DNA of 20,059 nucleotides from a virus. This document shows positions 6,167 through 15,000 of the stretch, one piece after another. Made by a program: the position numbers and the translations under genes. A model generated the notes under the pieces. That model saw only the letters and a list, made by a program, of their open reading frames with translations, was not told the origin of the DNA and made no database searches. The stretch lies in IMG/VR virus record IMGVR_UViG_3300010153_000173, positions 1 through 20,059 of that record, one strand, 5' to 3'. Numbering within the stretch: position 1 is the first letter of the stretch; each line of letters starts with the position of its first letter.

Positions 6167-6399
6167 CAGAAAAAATAAAGATACCTAAAAGAGTTGTTAG
6201 GAAAGTTAAAAAAAGTGGTCTTGTAAAATTAAAGCCTAGAGTAATAAGCGAAAGACCAAAGGATAGGTCTTTAATAGCAGAGCATATTGCAGAGGCTACA
6301 GGCAAAGCAAATGCAGTAGAGAAAAATATTTTCATAAGGGCATATCTTTATGTAAGTAATGCATGGAATAATTTTATTAATAAAATGTTTGGTATGTAG
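6163..6399 (+). CDS. Small basic hypothetical protein (78 aa)
   Basis: I do not recognise this 78-residue protein. The N-terminal half is very basic and rich in Lys, Arg and Val (KIPKRVVRKVKKSGLVKLKPR). The C-terminal half has an amphipathic helix containing AEHIAEATGKAN, then YLYVSNAWNNFINKMFGM. The basic half suggests nucleic-acid binding. It is coupled to the exonuclease gene by an ATGA overlap and has AAAGGAAG upstream. The location between the exonuclease and the annealing protein suggests a recombination accessory role, by context only. Confidence 0.7.
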   Translation: MTEKIKIPKRVVRKVKKSGLVKLKPRVISERPKDRSLIAEHIAEATGKANAVEKNIFIRAYLYVSNAWNNFINKMFGM

Positions 6400-6408
6400 G
6401 GGATTAAA

Positions 6409-7101
6409 ATGAAAAGCAATATACCTGATAAGGTTGTAGAAACCTTAAAAGAAATAGGAATGAACCACACAGATGCGGGATGGAACTGTCACGGAACTTA
6501 TGTTCTTTTACATAAGGCTTTGGAAAAAGTTGCGGTGGCTCGAAACATTAAGTTTGATGCCCCTCAAATATTAGAAAATGACAGTAGCAAAAGAGTTGTT
6601 AGTCTAATGGTCATGGGTCATATGGGCGATAAGTCAGAATGGTCTATAGGCGAGGCATCCCCGTCAAATAATAAAAATAGCTATCCATATGCTATGGCTG
6701 AGAAGAGGGCTAAGGACAGAGTTATACTAAAATTAGTTGGTCTTCATGGAGACGTATATGCAGAGGATGAGGCTGACAGTTTTAAAGAGGAACGACCTGA
6801 GGAAATAAAGGGCGGTACTAATGAAACTCAAGATAAAGATAATCTGCCTAAAGCAACATTTATAAATTTAGATAACACTAAAGAAACTATAAAAGGCATA
6901 GAGTTTATTAAAGAAGTCTTCATTCAGTTTTTACCAAGCAAAACTAGTAGAGCAGATATAGTTGGCTTTTGGAAAAGCAATAAAGAGGCACGGGAAGTTT
7001 TAGAAAACCTATCCCCAAAGGACTACGAAGACGTAGAAAAGGCTTTCAAGAAGAGAGCAGAAGAAATTGTCAATGATAAAGGAGAAGATAATGGACAATA
7101 A
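6409..7101 (+). CDS. Putative single-strand annealing protein (Rad52/Erf-like)
   Basis: This 230-residue protein has a conserved N-terminal part up to about residue 127, with DAGWNCHGTYVLLHKALEKVA, MGHMGDKSEWSIGEA, then NSYPYAMAEKRAKDRVILKLVGLHGDVYAEDEAD. The N-K-x-SYPYAMAEKRAKDR block resembles the central segment of phage single-strand annealing proteins of the Erf/Rad52-like group, and the neighbours (exonuclease before, SSB-like protein after) match a two-component recombinase cassette. I cannot name the exact family. The C-terminal 100 residues are charged and variable. The start has AGGGGAT upstream. The 3' end overlaps the next gene by 11 bases. Confidence 0.65.
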   Translation: MKSNIPDKVVETLKEIGMNHTDAGWNCHGTYVLLHKALEKVAVARNIKFDAPQILENDSSKRVVSLMVMGHMGDKSEWSIGEASPSNNKNSYPYAMAEKRAKDRVILKLVGLHGDVYAEDEADSFKEERPEEIKGGTNETQDKDNLPKATFINLDNTKETIKGIEFIKEVFIQFLPSKTSRADIVGFWKSNKEAREVLENLSPKDYEDVEKAFKKRAEEIVNDKGEDNGQ

Positions 7102-7423
7102 TCAATATCCCGCAACGGGTGGGCTATTTGCCCAAAGAGAAAAAAGGTCAGACAAAAGTCCTGATTACTCAGGAATGCTTTCATTGGAAATGGAAGTTGT
7201 TAACGACATAATAAAACAAAAGGAAGAGGGCATAAGCCAACCTAAAATTAATTTAGTTGGTTGGAAAAAGATGAGTAAGGCGGGTTCTCCTTATTTAAGA
7301 ATCATAGGGAATGTTGAAAGAGAAAGACAAGAGCAACAACATGGCTACACTAAAAGCAATGCCCCTCAGCAACAACAACAATCATCATCTAGTGCTATAT
7401 TAGATGATGAAATACCATTTTAA
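7091..7423 (+). CDS. SSB-like protein with acidic C-terminal tip
   Basis: From ATG 7091 the protein has 110 residues; an in-frame ATG at 7067 is possible, but the AAAGGAGA just ahead of 7091 favours the shorter form, which overlaps the previous gene by 11 bases. The body contains PKINLVGWKKMSKAGSPYLRIIGN, a plausible OB-like strand pattern. It is followed by a Gln/Ser-rich flexible linker and the tip LDDEIPF, almost the same as the DDDIPF end of bacterial SSB. The protein probably binds single-stranded DNA during recombination and replication. The OB fold is not certain from sequence alone. Confidence 0.6.
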   Translation: MDNNQYPATGGLFAQREKRSDKSPDYSGMLSLEMEVVNDIIKQKEEGISQPKINLVGWKKMSKAGSPYLRIIGNVERERQEQQHGYTKSNAPQQQQQSSSSAILDDEIPF

Positions 7424-7434
7424 GGGAGAGTTAA

Positions 7435-7665
7435 ATGGAAGAAGAAAATAAAATTGCTAATGTCCATTTTGAAGCAGTCAAAACATCCATGATGCAAGAC
7501 AAAAATGGAACGAACATACGTTTAACAATACATCCAAATGATGTCCCTGAGGCTTTGCACAAAGATTGGATTGGCTCAAGATACATGGTTGCTATGGTTA
7601 AGCTTAATGAAGATGGCACACCTGATGAAAGGCAAGAAAATGACAAAGAAAAAGTCGGAGAATAA
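7435..7665 (+). CDS. Conserved small phage protein (76 aa)
   Basis: This 76-residue protein carries the pattern VHFEAVKTSMMQDKNGTNIRLTIHPNDVPEAL, followed by WIGSRYMVAMVKLNEDGTPD. The pattern is familiar from small proteins in the recombination modules of proteobacterial phages, but I know of no assigned function. It reads as a compact beta-rich domain with no cysteines or membrane segments. AAGGGAGAG precedes the start. The 3' end overlaps the HTH gene by 26 bases. Confidence 0.75.
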   Translation: MEEENKIANVHFEAVKTSMMQDKNGTNIRLTIHPNDVPEALHKDWIGSRYMVAMVKLNEDGTPDERQENDKEKVGE

Positions 7666-7873
7666 TGCTGATATTCAATCAGACTATTTGACTTTAGATG
7701 GTGTTGCTAATTATCTTTCTATAAGTCGAATGACATTATATAACATAATCAATGATGAGAACTCTACTTTCCCAAAAAGTTTTGAAATAATTAAGTCTGA
7801 AAAGAACAGACCTAAAAGACTTTATAAGAAATCAGACGTAATTGCTTGGTTAGAAAAAAGTCCTAGAAGTTAA
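7640..7873 (+). CDS. AlpA/excisionase-like HTH DNA-binding protein
   Basis: Starting at ATG 7640 the protein is 77 residues; the open frame extends upstream to 7538, but that part is the shadow of the previous gene. It has a MerR/AlpA-type winged helix-turn-helix: YLTLDGVANYLSISRMTLYNIIN, then FPKSFEII-KSEK-RPKRLYKKSDVIAWLEK. Such proteins act as excisionases or small transcription regulators. The family often recognises short inverted or direct sites, so it is a candidate binder of the palindrome family, one copy of which covers its own stop codon (7863-7886). AAAGG lies upstream of the start. Confidence 0.8.
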   Translation: MTKKKSENNADIQSDYLTLDGVANYLSISRMTLYNIINDENSTFPKSFEIIKSEKNRPKRLYKKSDVIAWLEKSPRS

Positions 7874-7886
7874 ATTAAACTTATGG
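7863..7886 (+). repeat. Palindrome family copy 2 (overlaps a start codon)
   Basis: The left arm CTAGAAGTT is intact. The right arm reads AACTTATGG because the ATG of the next gene (7883) sits in it. The element covers the stop of the HTH gene (7871-7873) and the whole space where a ribosome binding site for the nuclease gene would lie. It shares 20 identical bases with copy 1. Confidence 0.75.
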
Positions 7887-8329
7887 CTAGGTCTTTATAT
7901 GAAACTTCACAAGATAGAAGATCAGAAAAACAAGTTCTAGACTATGTCTCAAAATGTTGGGGCATAGTCTATCACAAACTTCCAATGTCCTATAAGTTAG
8001 ATTATTCTATGTATCGATCAGAATTGCTGGTTGGCTGGGCAGAAGTAAAATGCAGAACACATAATTTTGGAACATTCCCCACATACATAATATCACTAGC
8101 AAAAGTTTTAGAGGCTAGGAGATTAGGAAAAGAAACAAATACAACTCCAATACTATTGGTGTCGTGGCTAGATGTATTAGCTTATTTGGATTTTTTTTCC
8201 CCTTTCACCATCAAGCAAGGTGGTAGATCAGATAGAAACGATTGGCAAGATCAGGAGCCAATGGCACACTTTGAATTAAAATATTTTAAAAGAGTAGGAG
8301 AAATAAATGAGACTAGCAGATGGGTTTGA
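7883..8329 (+). CDS. PD-(D/E)XK-like nuclease (small, phage type)
   Basis: The 148-residue protein has a likely PD-(D/E)XK core: Glu15 in RSEKQVLDYV, Asp40 in YKLDYSM, then GWAEVKCR with Glu54 and Lys56, followed by a helix rich in Ala, Leu and Arg and a strand TTPILLVSW. This resembles small phage nucleases of the VRR-NUC or T7 endonuclease I type, but the exact family is unclear. The ATG at 7883 has no Shine-Dalgarno sequence: the preceding bases form palindrome copy 2. Starting at a later Met would remove the conserved Glu15 region. The gene overlaps the next one by 23 bases and contains a 19-base repeat (8153-8171). Confidence 0.65.
   Translation: MARSLYETSQDRRSEKQVLDYVSKCWGIVYHKLPMSYKLDYSMYRSELLVGWAEVKCRTHNFGTFPTYIISLAKVLEARRLGKETNTTPILLVSWLDVLAYLDFFSPFTIKQGGRSDRNDWQDQEPMAHFELKYFKRVGEINETSRWV
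8153..8171. repeat. 19-base exact direct repeat, copy B
   Basis: This is the second copy of the 19-base sequence at 2333-2351, in the same orientation on the + strand. Here it codes for LLVSWL in the + strand PD-(D/E)XK-like nuclease, so the two copies are read in opposite directions and different frames by their genes and cannot reflect shared protein sequence. Confidence 0.75.
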
Positions 8330-8567
8330 AGATGCGTTTGTAGGCACAACTATAAGTGCCTTCGGTAGAAAACAAGTGGCGATATATGATTACGATAAAT
8401 GCATATTAATACTTATGCATGACAATCATATGAAAGAAGATGATGCCATAGAATATTTTGATTACAACGTAATTGGGTCTTGGGTAGGCGAAGATACCCC
8501 CATATACATCAATCAGCATACAATTTTAAACATAGAAGATTATTTGGAGGATCAAGATGAAAGCTAA
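8307..8567 (+). CDS. Conserved phage protein (86 aa)
   Basis: This 86-residue acidic protein begins MRLADGFEDAFVGTTISAFGRKQVAIYDYDKCILILM, followed by EDDAIEYFDYNVIGSWVGEDTPIYI. That pattern recurs in phages of marine and other proteobacteria and in cyanophages, without an assigned function that I know of. It has no membrane segment or metal site. A good ribosome binding site (AGGAGAAATAA) precedes the ATG, which lies inside the end of the nuclease gene. Its 3' end overlaps the DUF3310 gene by 11 bases. Confidence 0.8.
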   Translation: MRLADGFEDAFVGTTISAFGRKQVAIYDYDKCILILMHDNHMKEDDAIEYFDYNVIGSWVGEDTPIYINQHTILNIEDYLEDQDES

Positions 8568-8778
8568 AGATAACGTAAACAGACCTAGCCACTACAGAAA
8601 AGGAAAGGTTGAATGTATAGACGCAATCAAAAGTGCTACGGGAGATGGCTACCAATTTTACCTACAGGGGAACGTCATCAAGTACATGTGGAGATTTAAT
8701 CATAAGAATGGGCTAGAGGATTTGCAAAAGGCTCAATGGTATCTCTCAGAGTTAATCAAACTAAAAAAGAAAAAATGA
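8557..8778 (+). CDS. DUF3310 family protein
   Basis: The 73-residue protein matches DUF3310, sometimes labelled SaV-like: VNRPSHYRKGKVECIDAIKS, then a glycine/asparagine segment LQGNVIKYMWRFNHKNGLEDLQKAQWYLSELI. The N-R-PSHY start and GN-IKY-R-x-KNG-EDL-KA-WYL end are the family hallmarks. It is common in phage nucleotide-metabolism or replication modules; a nucleotide-kinase role has been suggested for the family, but the reaction is not settled. GGAGG precedes the start. It is the last gene of the + strand operon, before the convergent zone. Confidence 0.9.
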   Translation: MKAKDNVNRPSHYRKGKVECIDAIKSATGDGYQFYLQGNVIKYMWRFNHKNGLEDLQKAQWYLSELIKLKKKK

Positions 8779-8799
8779 TAGTATGATAGTAGTTGGTGC

Positions 8800-8852
8800 A
8801 AGATGGTCGCTTTTATACTTATTTATATGATCCCTAGATCGAAGACCATCTT
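8800..8852. repeat. 9-bp inverted repeat with structured loop
   Basis: AAGATGGTC (8800-8808) and GACCATCTT (8844-8852) are perfect complements. The 35-base interior contains GATC-CCTA-GATC (8829-8840), which may form an inner stem. The element lies 21 bases past the DUF3310 stop, so it may protect or end the + transcript, or be a small RNA. No T-run follows in the + direction. On the minus strand a T-run comes only about 20 bases later, too distant for a standard terminator. Confidence 0.55.
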
Positions 8853-8979
8853 AAACCAATGTTAGAAAATGTGGCGGAGGCTGCGTAAAAAAATGTATCT
8901 AGAAACCCAAACTTTTAGCTACATCTTGAACAAGCATGTTTAGATAACGGCTGCAGTATAAATTACTTACTATATTGCA

Positions 8980-8999
8980 AACTTTTAGACCTAAAAGTT
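8980..8999 (-). terminator. AT-rich hairpin after the giant gene, possible terminator
   Basis: AACTTTTAG (8980-8988) and CTAAAAGTT (8991-8999) form a perfect 9-bp stem with a two-base spacer. Its right arm is also the left arm of palindrome copy 4, so two alternative hairpins share one arm. On the minus strand this lies just past the giant gene. It is AT-rich and lacks a long T-run, so termination is only a possibility; it may equally be an operator half-site array. Confidence 0.4.
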
Positions 9000-9014
9000 A
9001 AAATTAACTTCTAG
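8991..9014 (-). repeat. Palindrome family copy 4 (end of giant gene)
   Basis: CTAAAAGTT AAAATT AACTTCTAG is the best-preserved 24-base copy besides copy 1. Read with the giant gene, the TAG stop (9013-9011) is positions 2-4 of the element, exactly as at the end of the endolysin gene. Confidence 0.75.
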
Positions 9015-12000
9015 CCTGCCTTTTTATATCCCGCAGACCTCATAAGAATAAGACCCATTTGCTGAAGCTCGTTTATCTTATCTCTTCTAATTCTTATAAT
9101 TTTTCTTTTTGTATTCTCAGGTATTTGTGGATTTCTTTCAATCTCTTTTATCTGCCTTTGCATCCTATTTCTTGCATTATCTATGGCTTTCATTCTTCCA
9201 ACTATACTTATTTGTTTCTTATTATTCTCGTAGATAGATGCGACTGCTTCTTTATCCCCAGACCTCTTTGCCATATCTAGTTGTGCTATTAACGTAAATA
9301 GGTCTTGTCTGTTATCTAAATAATTACCCGTGTCTGCTCTTGGAGACGGAGTTGTTATAACCTTTCTTGCTAAAGGTATACTGTTTATTAGACTGCCTTC
9401 AAAGTCTCCTTGTAGTGCATCGTATATGTCTACGGGAGCTTCAAGGCTTCTCATCGCAAATCTTCCTGCCCCACCCGTAAAAGTTCCAAACCAATACTCT
9501 ATAATGTCAGGCGACATATCTATTAGTCCGCCTTTTATATCGTCTCCACCAGTTAAGCTATTAACACTAGAAGCTATTGTCTTAGCTATAGAACTAGTAT
9601 TAGACCAATATTGAGAACTGTTTGCTTTTGCTACAGATGCGTAGGTAGGCGATTCTTTGTAAATAGGATCGCCTTTGTAATCCTCATTTATTCCTACTGA
9701 TATAAATGGGTCAAATACTGTAGGGGCTGCGAAGTTTAAGAAGTTATCATAAGCACCTATAGGACTAATGCTTTCAACAGTTGTTCCAACGATACTCCTC
9801 ATTGCTTCGCCCGGGGTGTATTCGCCTCTGCCCATCCTACTCAAACTTCTACCAAAATTAACTGCCATATTAAGACCATAAGCCATTGGGATTGTTATAT
9901 GCTTGTCGCCTGTAAGACCTAAAGTTGGTACAATTATATTGTGTTCAAGTATATGTCTTGGTATCTCATCATAATCACTAATACCATCTTCGTCTTCATC
10001 TCCAGAAAATAGTCCGTTAATAGTATCTTGCATAATGCCGTACACCATTAATCCCGCCCACATTTTTCTTACTTTGGATGATCTAGTAGCCGCGTTAACA
10101 AGTGCCATAGAACCTTGTAAAGAAGCATTATAAAATAAATACATGCTATTCATTACTGCTTTATTCTCTCCGCCTTTCGCAAAGTTAACAGTGATGTTCC
10201 TCGCTGCCAACGCAGCTCTTGACTTAGACACGCCTCTATCACGAAGTGATTTATACAAAGATACCCTGACACCATTCTCAACTGCAGTATTTGCATTATC
10301 TAACATAGATAGCAGTGATCTAGCATTCTTACCTACAAATTGATTTCTATTTAATCCTAATTTTTGTTTAATACCACTATCAGATATATCTCCTATTATA
10401 TTATCAATATTATCTATCTGATCTTTAACATCTCCCATTTGGTTAGTGGCATTCTTTCCACCAGCAGAAACAAACTCTTTATATATATCTGTCCATTTGT
10501 TCACTGCATTTTTATCAAATAATAATTTACCAATACCTATAACTGCTGAAGGAGTTCCTTTCATTACTTCTTTAGTAAAACCCTTTTCGTCATACTCTTG
10601 TGCATTTATGCCTGCCGTCTCAAGGTCTCTTGCAAAGTTTGGAATAACAAATGACGGGTTATAGGTTGTATTTACCGCAGATAGAAATCTGTTAAACTTT
10701 CCCATGTATCTAAATATTGCGGCATTTTGTTGTGGTGTTAAAGCGCCGTTCATAGACTTAGCTATTCTTGGGTCTTTTATAAGAAAATCTCTCTCTACTC
10801 CATTTTCTTTATATGTAAAAATATTTTCTGGCTTTACTCCTCTTTGATTTCTTTGCTGACTGTTTAGATTTGTTATTTCTTCAGCAATCTCTTTCATTTC
10901 TTTTGCAAGAGAGTCGTTTATAGCCATACTGCCATCAGGTTGTTCTTCAAGGCCCTCAACAAGCCTACCAAAAGATTGTCCTACTTTATTTCTTTCGCCT
11001 CTGTCTATAGAGTTATTATTTTGTGCCATCAATGATGCAACAATATTTTCAGCATAATCGTTTATGCCTGCTCTACCTCTTGCTGATTTATCTTCCCTAC
11101 CTTTTGCTCCAAAAAAGTTAGTAAATACTCTCTTCCTTCCGTACTGACTATCTAATATAGACTCAACTTCTATGTCGCTGTCGCCTTGAAGCGGTACATA
11201 AGAACCATCAGTGTAAATAATAATAGGAGGTTGTCTGTTAGGGTCTCTTGCATCTGCCGGTAATAAACCTGCCTCTATACGTCTATCTATAGTGTCTTCA
11301 TTTATTTTTCTAGCAAACTCTCTTATTTCTTCAAATTTAGCAATTTCTGTTTTATCTAAACTATTATACCAATCAATAATTTGATCAGCCTCAGTGCCAG
11401 TCATTCCTGATCCTGTGACTGTTTTGCCTCCAGTTTTTTGCTTTATATATGCGTTTCTTTGTCTTGCATGAAATGCGTATAAAACGGCATCTGTCATAGC
11501 TAATTTTTTACCAACATAATCTTTTTCAATACTGTCGTAAAATCCAGTAGAGCCTGCTGAACCTTTTATGTCTCTTAATTCTTGTATTTTCTCTTCACTA
11601 ATATTTAATGTGTCCATTACATTAATCATAGGCTCGAATAACTCTTCTTGTACTTTAGTAACCTTATCTCCTACTATTCCTGAATAGTTAGCCTCTTGCA
11701 TATAAGAGTCCATAGCATCTGTTATAGTAAAGCCATTCTTTCTTAACTCGTCTATCATAGACCCAACGGGTAACATGGCATCTTGAAAATATGTAAGTAT
11801 TCTCTGGGCTCTTGCCTTAGCAACATCTTCTTCATAAAAAACACCCAAACCTTTAGCTATGAATTTAGACAAATTATCATAAGTCATATTCTGAGCTTTT
11901 TGATTCATGTCTTGAACAAACTCTTCTGAGTTAGGGCTTGTTGTTTGTGCTGGGTTAGAGCTAATAGTAGAATATTTAAACTTATCTTTTATTGCTGTAT

Positions 12001-15000
12001 TCTGTGGCTTGGTAAAAAAAGTTCTAACTTGATATAAAGACCTCCACTCATATTCTCTTGGAGCAAAAGCTTGGGCAACGTTATCAGCAAAACTCTTTGG
12101 AGAAACTTTCTTTACTGATTTAAATCCTTTTGGCTCAAATTTTAATGAAAGAACAAGAGTTCTTTCTTGAGGCTTTATCTCTTGAGGTCTAGGATTTTGT
12201 CTTGTCCAAGGCTTCCCATATTTGTCTTTTGACATAGAAGAGCCGTCTGGAAATCTGCCATTTGCATTAGGTATCATCTTCACAGGCAACGCTAAAGGAG
12301 CATTGTCCCACTCAATTCTAATGTCATTATTGCCTACACCACCATCAGGAAAAACTCTTATACCATAATCTTTAGGTCTTCTTATAGAGCCATCTTTATA
12401 AAGACCCTCTGATATATCTCTGTTGTATTTTCTGTATTCTTCCATTGTATCAAATAGTAAATTTAATGGATCACCATCAATAACAGTGTGGTATTTTAGT
12501 ATACTTTCAGCGTGAGTAGGCAGCTTAATGCCATCCTCATTAAATCTTTCTCCAAAAATATGTTGATAACCATATCCACCATATTTACCTTTTCTATTTT
12601 CTAAAGGAAAATGATCTCCTTGAGGCACAACAACTATTTCATTTACGCCGTTCATAGTCTTTGCATAACCATATTGATTTGGATTTCCATATGGATAAGA
12701 TGGTTTATATTTATATCCGCCTAATCCTGCAGTTTTTCTGCCTAAAAATCTTTGAGGCAGTCTTATTGGATAGTTAGGGTCATCTAAGGCTCTTGGATTT
12801 CCTGCTATTTGAGAATATTTATAATCTAAACTAGCTTCTTCAAGTCTAGAAGCTTCTTCTGCAGGTAAATTTTCATAAGGATCAAAGTCAGGGTCTACTG
12901 GGAGAGCTTCTTCTTTTTGTTCTCTTTCAATAATTGAATCATCGCCTTCGCGAAGTTGTCCATCTCCTCTTCCGGCACTGATTCTACTATAGACTCTAGT
13001 TCGCTCTGCTTCGGGGAGTGTATCTGAGATTTCTCCATTTTCAAATCCTTTCAATTTTAATAAATATATTGCTCCATCAAGATAGTCATTGTCATCGCCT
13101 GTGCCCTTTGAAACACCCTGCTTCTCAAAAAACCTCTTCTCTGCGTACCATAACAATGCTTGAAAATCTGCATTAGTAATTTTAATTCCAGTATCTGCTT
13201 CTAATATAGCTCTTGCTCTATTTACTATTTCTCGCATAGCGGCTCTATCAGCCGCGCCTCTTGGAGCTTCTTGCTCTTGCGTTTGTGTATTATTAAAATG
13301 TGTTTCAGTAGCTAATTGTAATTCTGATTTGTCAGGCAGTTTAGTGCCAAATCTCATATTGCCTGCTTGGTATCCTTCACTTTCAAATTCTTTTCTAAAA
13401 GATTGATACTCCTTAACAAATTGTTCAGAAAAAAGTAAAGCATTATTTGCATTAGTTATATCCATACTCAATGCTTCTTGAGTTCTGTCTATTAGCTCTC
13501 TATCTAATTCTGTTAATTCATTATCAGTAGGCTCTTCGTTTTGTTTTGCGCTTTGTTTTCTTCCATCAAGAGCCAATAAAACTCTTTCTAGGTTTCTGTC
13601 TAATGTTTTTTGTGTAGGTGGTTTTTTAAATACGTCACCAGTCAATCTGTTTATGGCTCTCATAAACCATATATCCATTGTCAAGTTATCGTAATTTCCT
13701 CGTAAGTTTTGATAAAAGCCATGTCCTATCTTAGGCCCTATTACAAAAGCGCCCGTAACTGGCGTGTTGGCTGATTCTCCACCTGATATCGTAATTTTTA
13801 ATTCTTTTACAAATTGATTTTGTTTTAATTGACTAGGAGTTGTTTCCATGTCCATAAAATCTATAAATTCTTGAGTTGATACTCCATTATCTTTCATTGC
13901 ATTATAAAATAAAAATGCTTTTTTCATTGCAGATGATCTCTTGCCCCAGCCTTTTTTAGGAAATCTGCCGTTTGTAGATGCTTTCCATGCAGCATATTGT
14001 TCTTCAGCATGTTTAAAATTAAATAATACGCCCATGCCATTTGATGTAACTGATAAAGCAAAATCAAAAGCTAAGTTTGCATCTTTATCTGTTAATATTT
14101 CAGGATGTATAATTGATACGGCTTTTTTAGCAGCTTTTAACGTTTTGTCATACCAGCCAATGGCATTATCGCCTTGCTCTAAAGCTTTTTCAGCTTCAGC
14201 CGCCATCATAATGGCTACGTTTTCCCTAGCTTCTTCTCTTTCTACGGCTTTTTTTGAATGAATATCAAATACTATACCGCCTCTTTTAATTTGATGATTG
14301 GCAAGAGCATCTAATTTAAGAACTTTATTAGCTACAGCTATATTAGCTTTTGTAGGATCAGTTTGATACTCAGGTTGAGGTAGGATATTTCCTTTTTTAT
14401 CATATTCATTAACAATAGTGCTATCAATTAATGGTCTACCATTTGGATCAAGGGTAGATTTAGCTCTTGCTATAGATGAATACTTTTTATCTATTTTTTG
14501 CTCGGCAGAACCTCTATCCCTTGCCTTTGAAAATTCTTCAGCAAGTTTTCGTATATCTCTTCCACTGATTGCTCTGGCTTCACTACTGTAAGTACCGGCA
14601 TTTTTGAGTCCTTCGACTCCTTCTGGTGTTTGGATTTCATTAAACTCTCCTAAATCAAATATTGCTAACTGATTACCTTCTTCAGCAACATAAAGAGCCT
14701 CATTGAGGTCTTCTATAACCATAGTTGCATCTAAATAATATATTCCATCTGATGCCCATCCACCAGCATATAGTTTTTTACCAGATATTTCTGTCATTAA
14801 TTTTAAGTTTTTAGCAAATTGCATTACATCATCAAGAGTAAGATTTTCTGCTCTTATAACCATTTCAGCTTCTTTTACTGGGGCCACAGCAAAGCCTTTG
14901 TTAGGAACTTCTAATGTATCTGGGTCTACAGTAAATCCATCAGGATTATCTCTTATAAAACCTAACAATCTATTTTCTAATGATTGTGGCTTATTTGATA

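Larger units (their letters stand above)
8779..9010. other. Non-coding convergence zone
   Basis: These 232 bases separate the end of the + strand operon from the end of the giant minus-strand gene. No gene of useful length is seen. The zone holds a long stem-loop (8800-8852), a TGCGTAA copy (8882-8888), the 10-base AACTTTTAGC (8910-8919), an inverted repeat (8980-8999) and palindrome copy 4. It probably carries the ends of both transcripts, but no classic T-run terminator is present. Confidence 0.6.

Noticed and set aside
5407-6335. Minus-strand open frames opposite the exonuclease and the following small gene
   Set aside because: No ribosome binding sites, and the + strand protein has conserved nuclease motifs across the same bases.
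8800-8852. Possible tRNA
   Set aside because: The folded length is about 53 bases, with no cloverleaf arms, anticodon stem or T-loop consensus.
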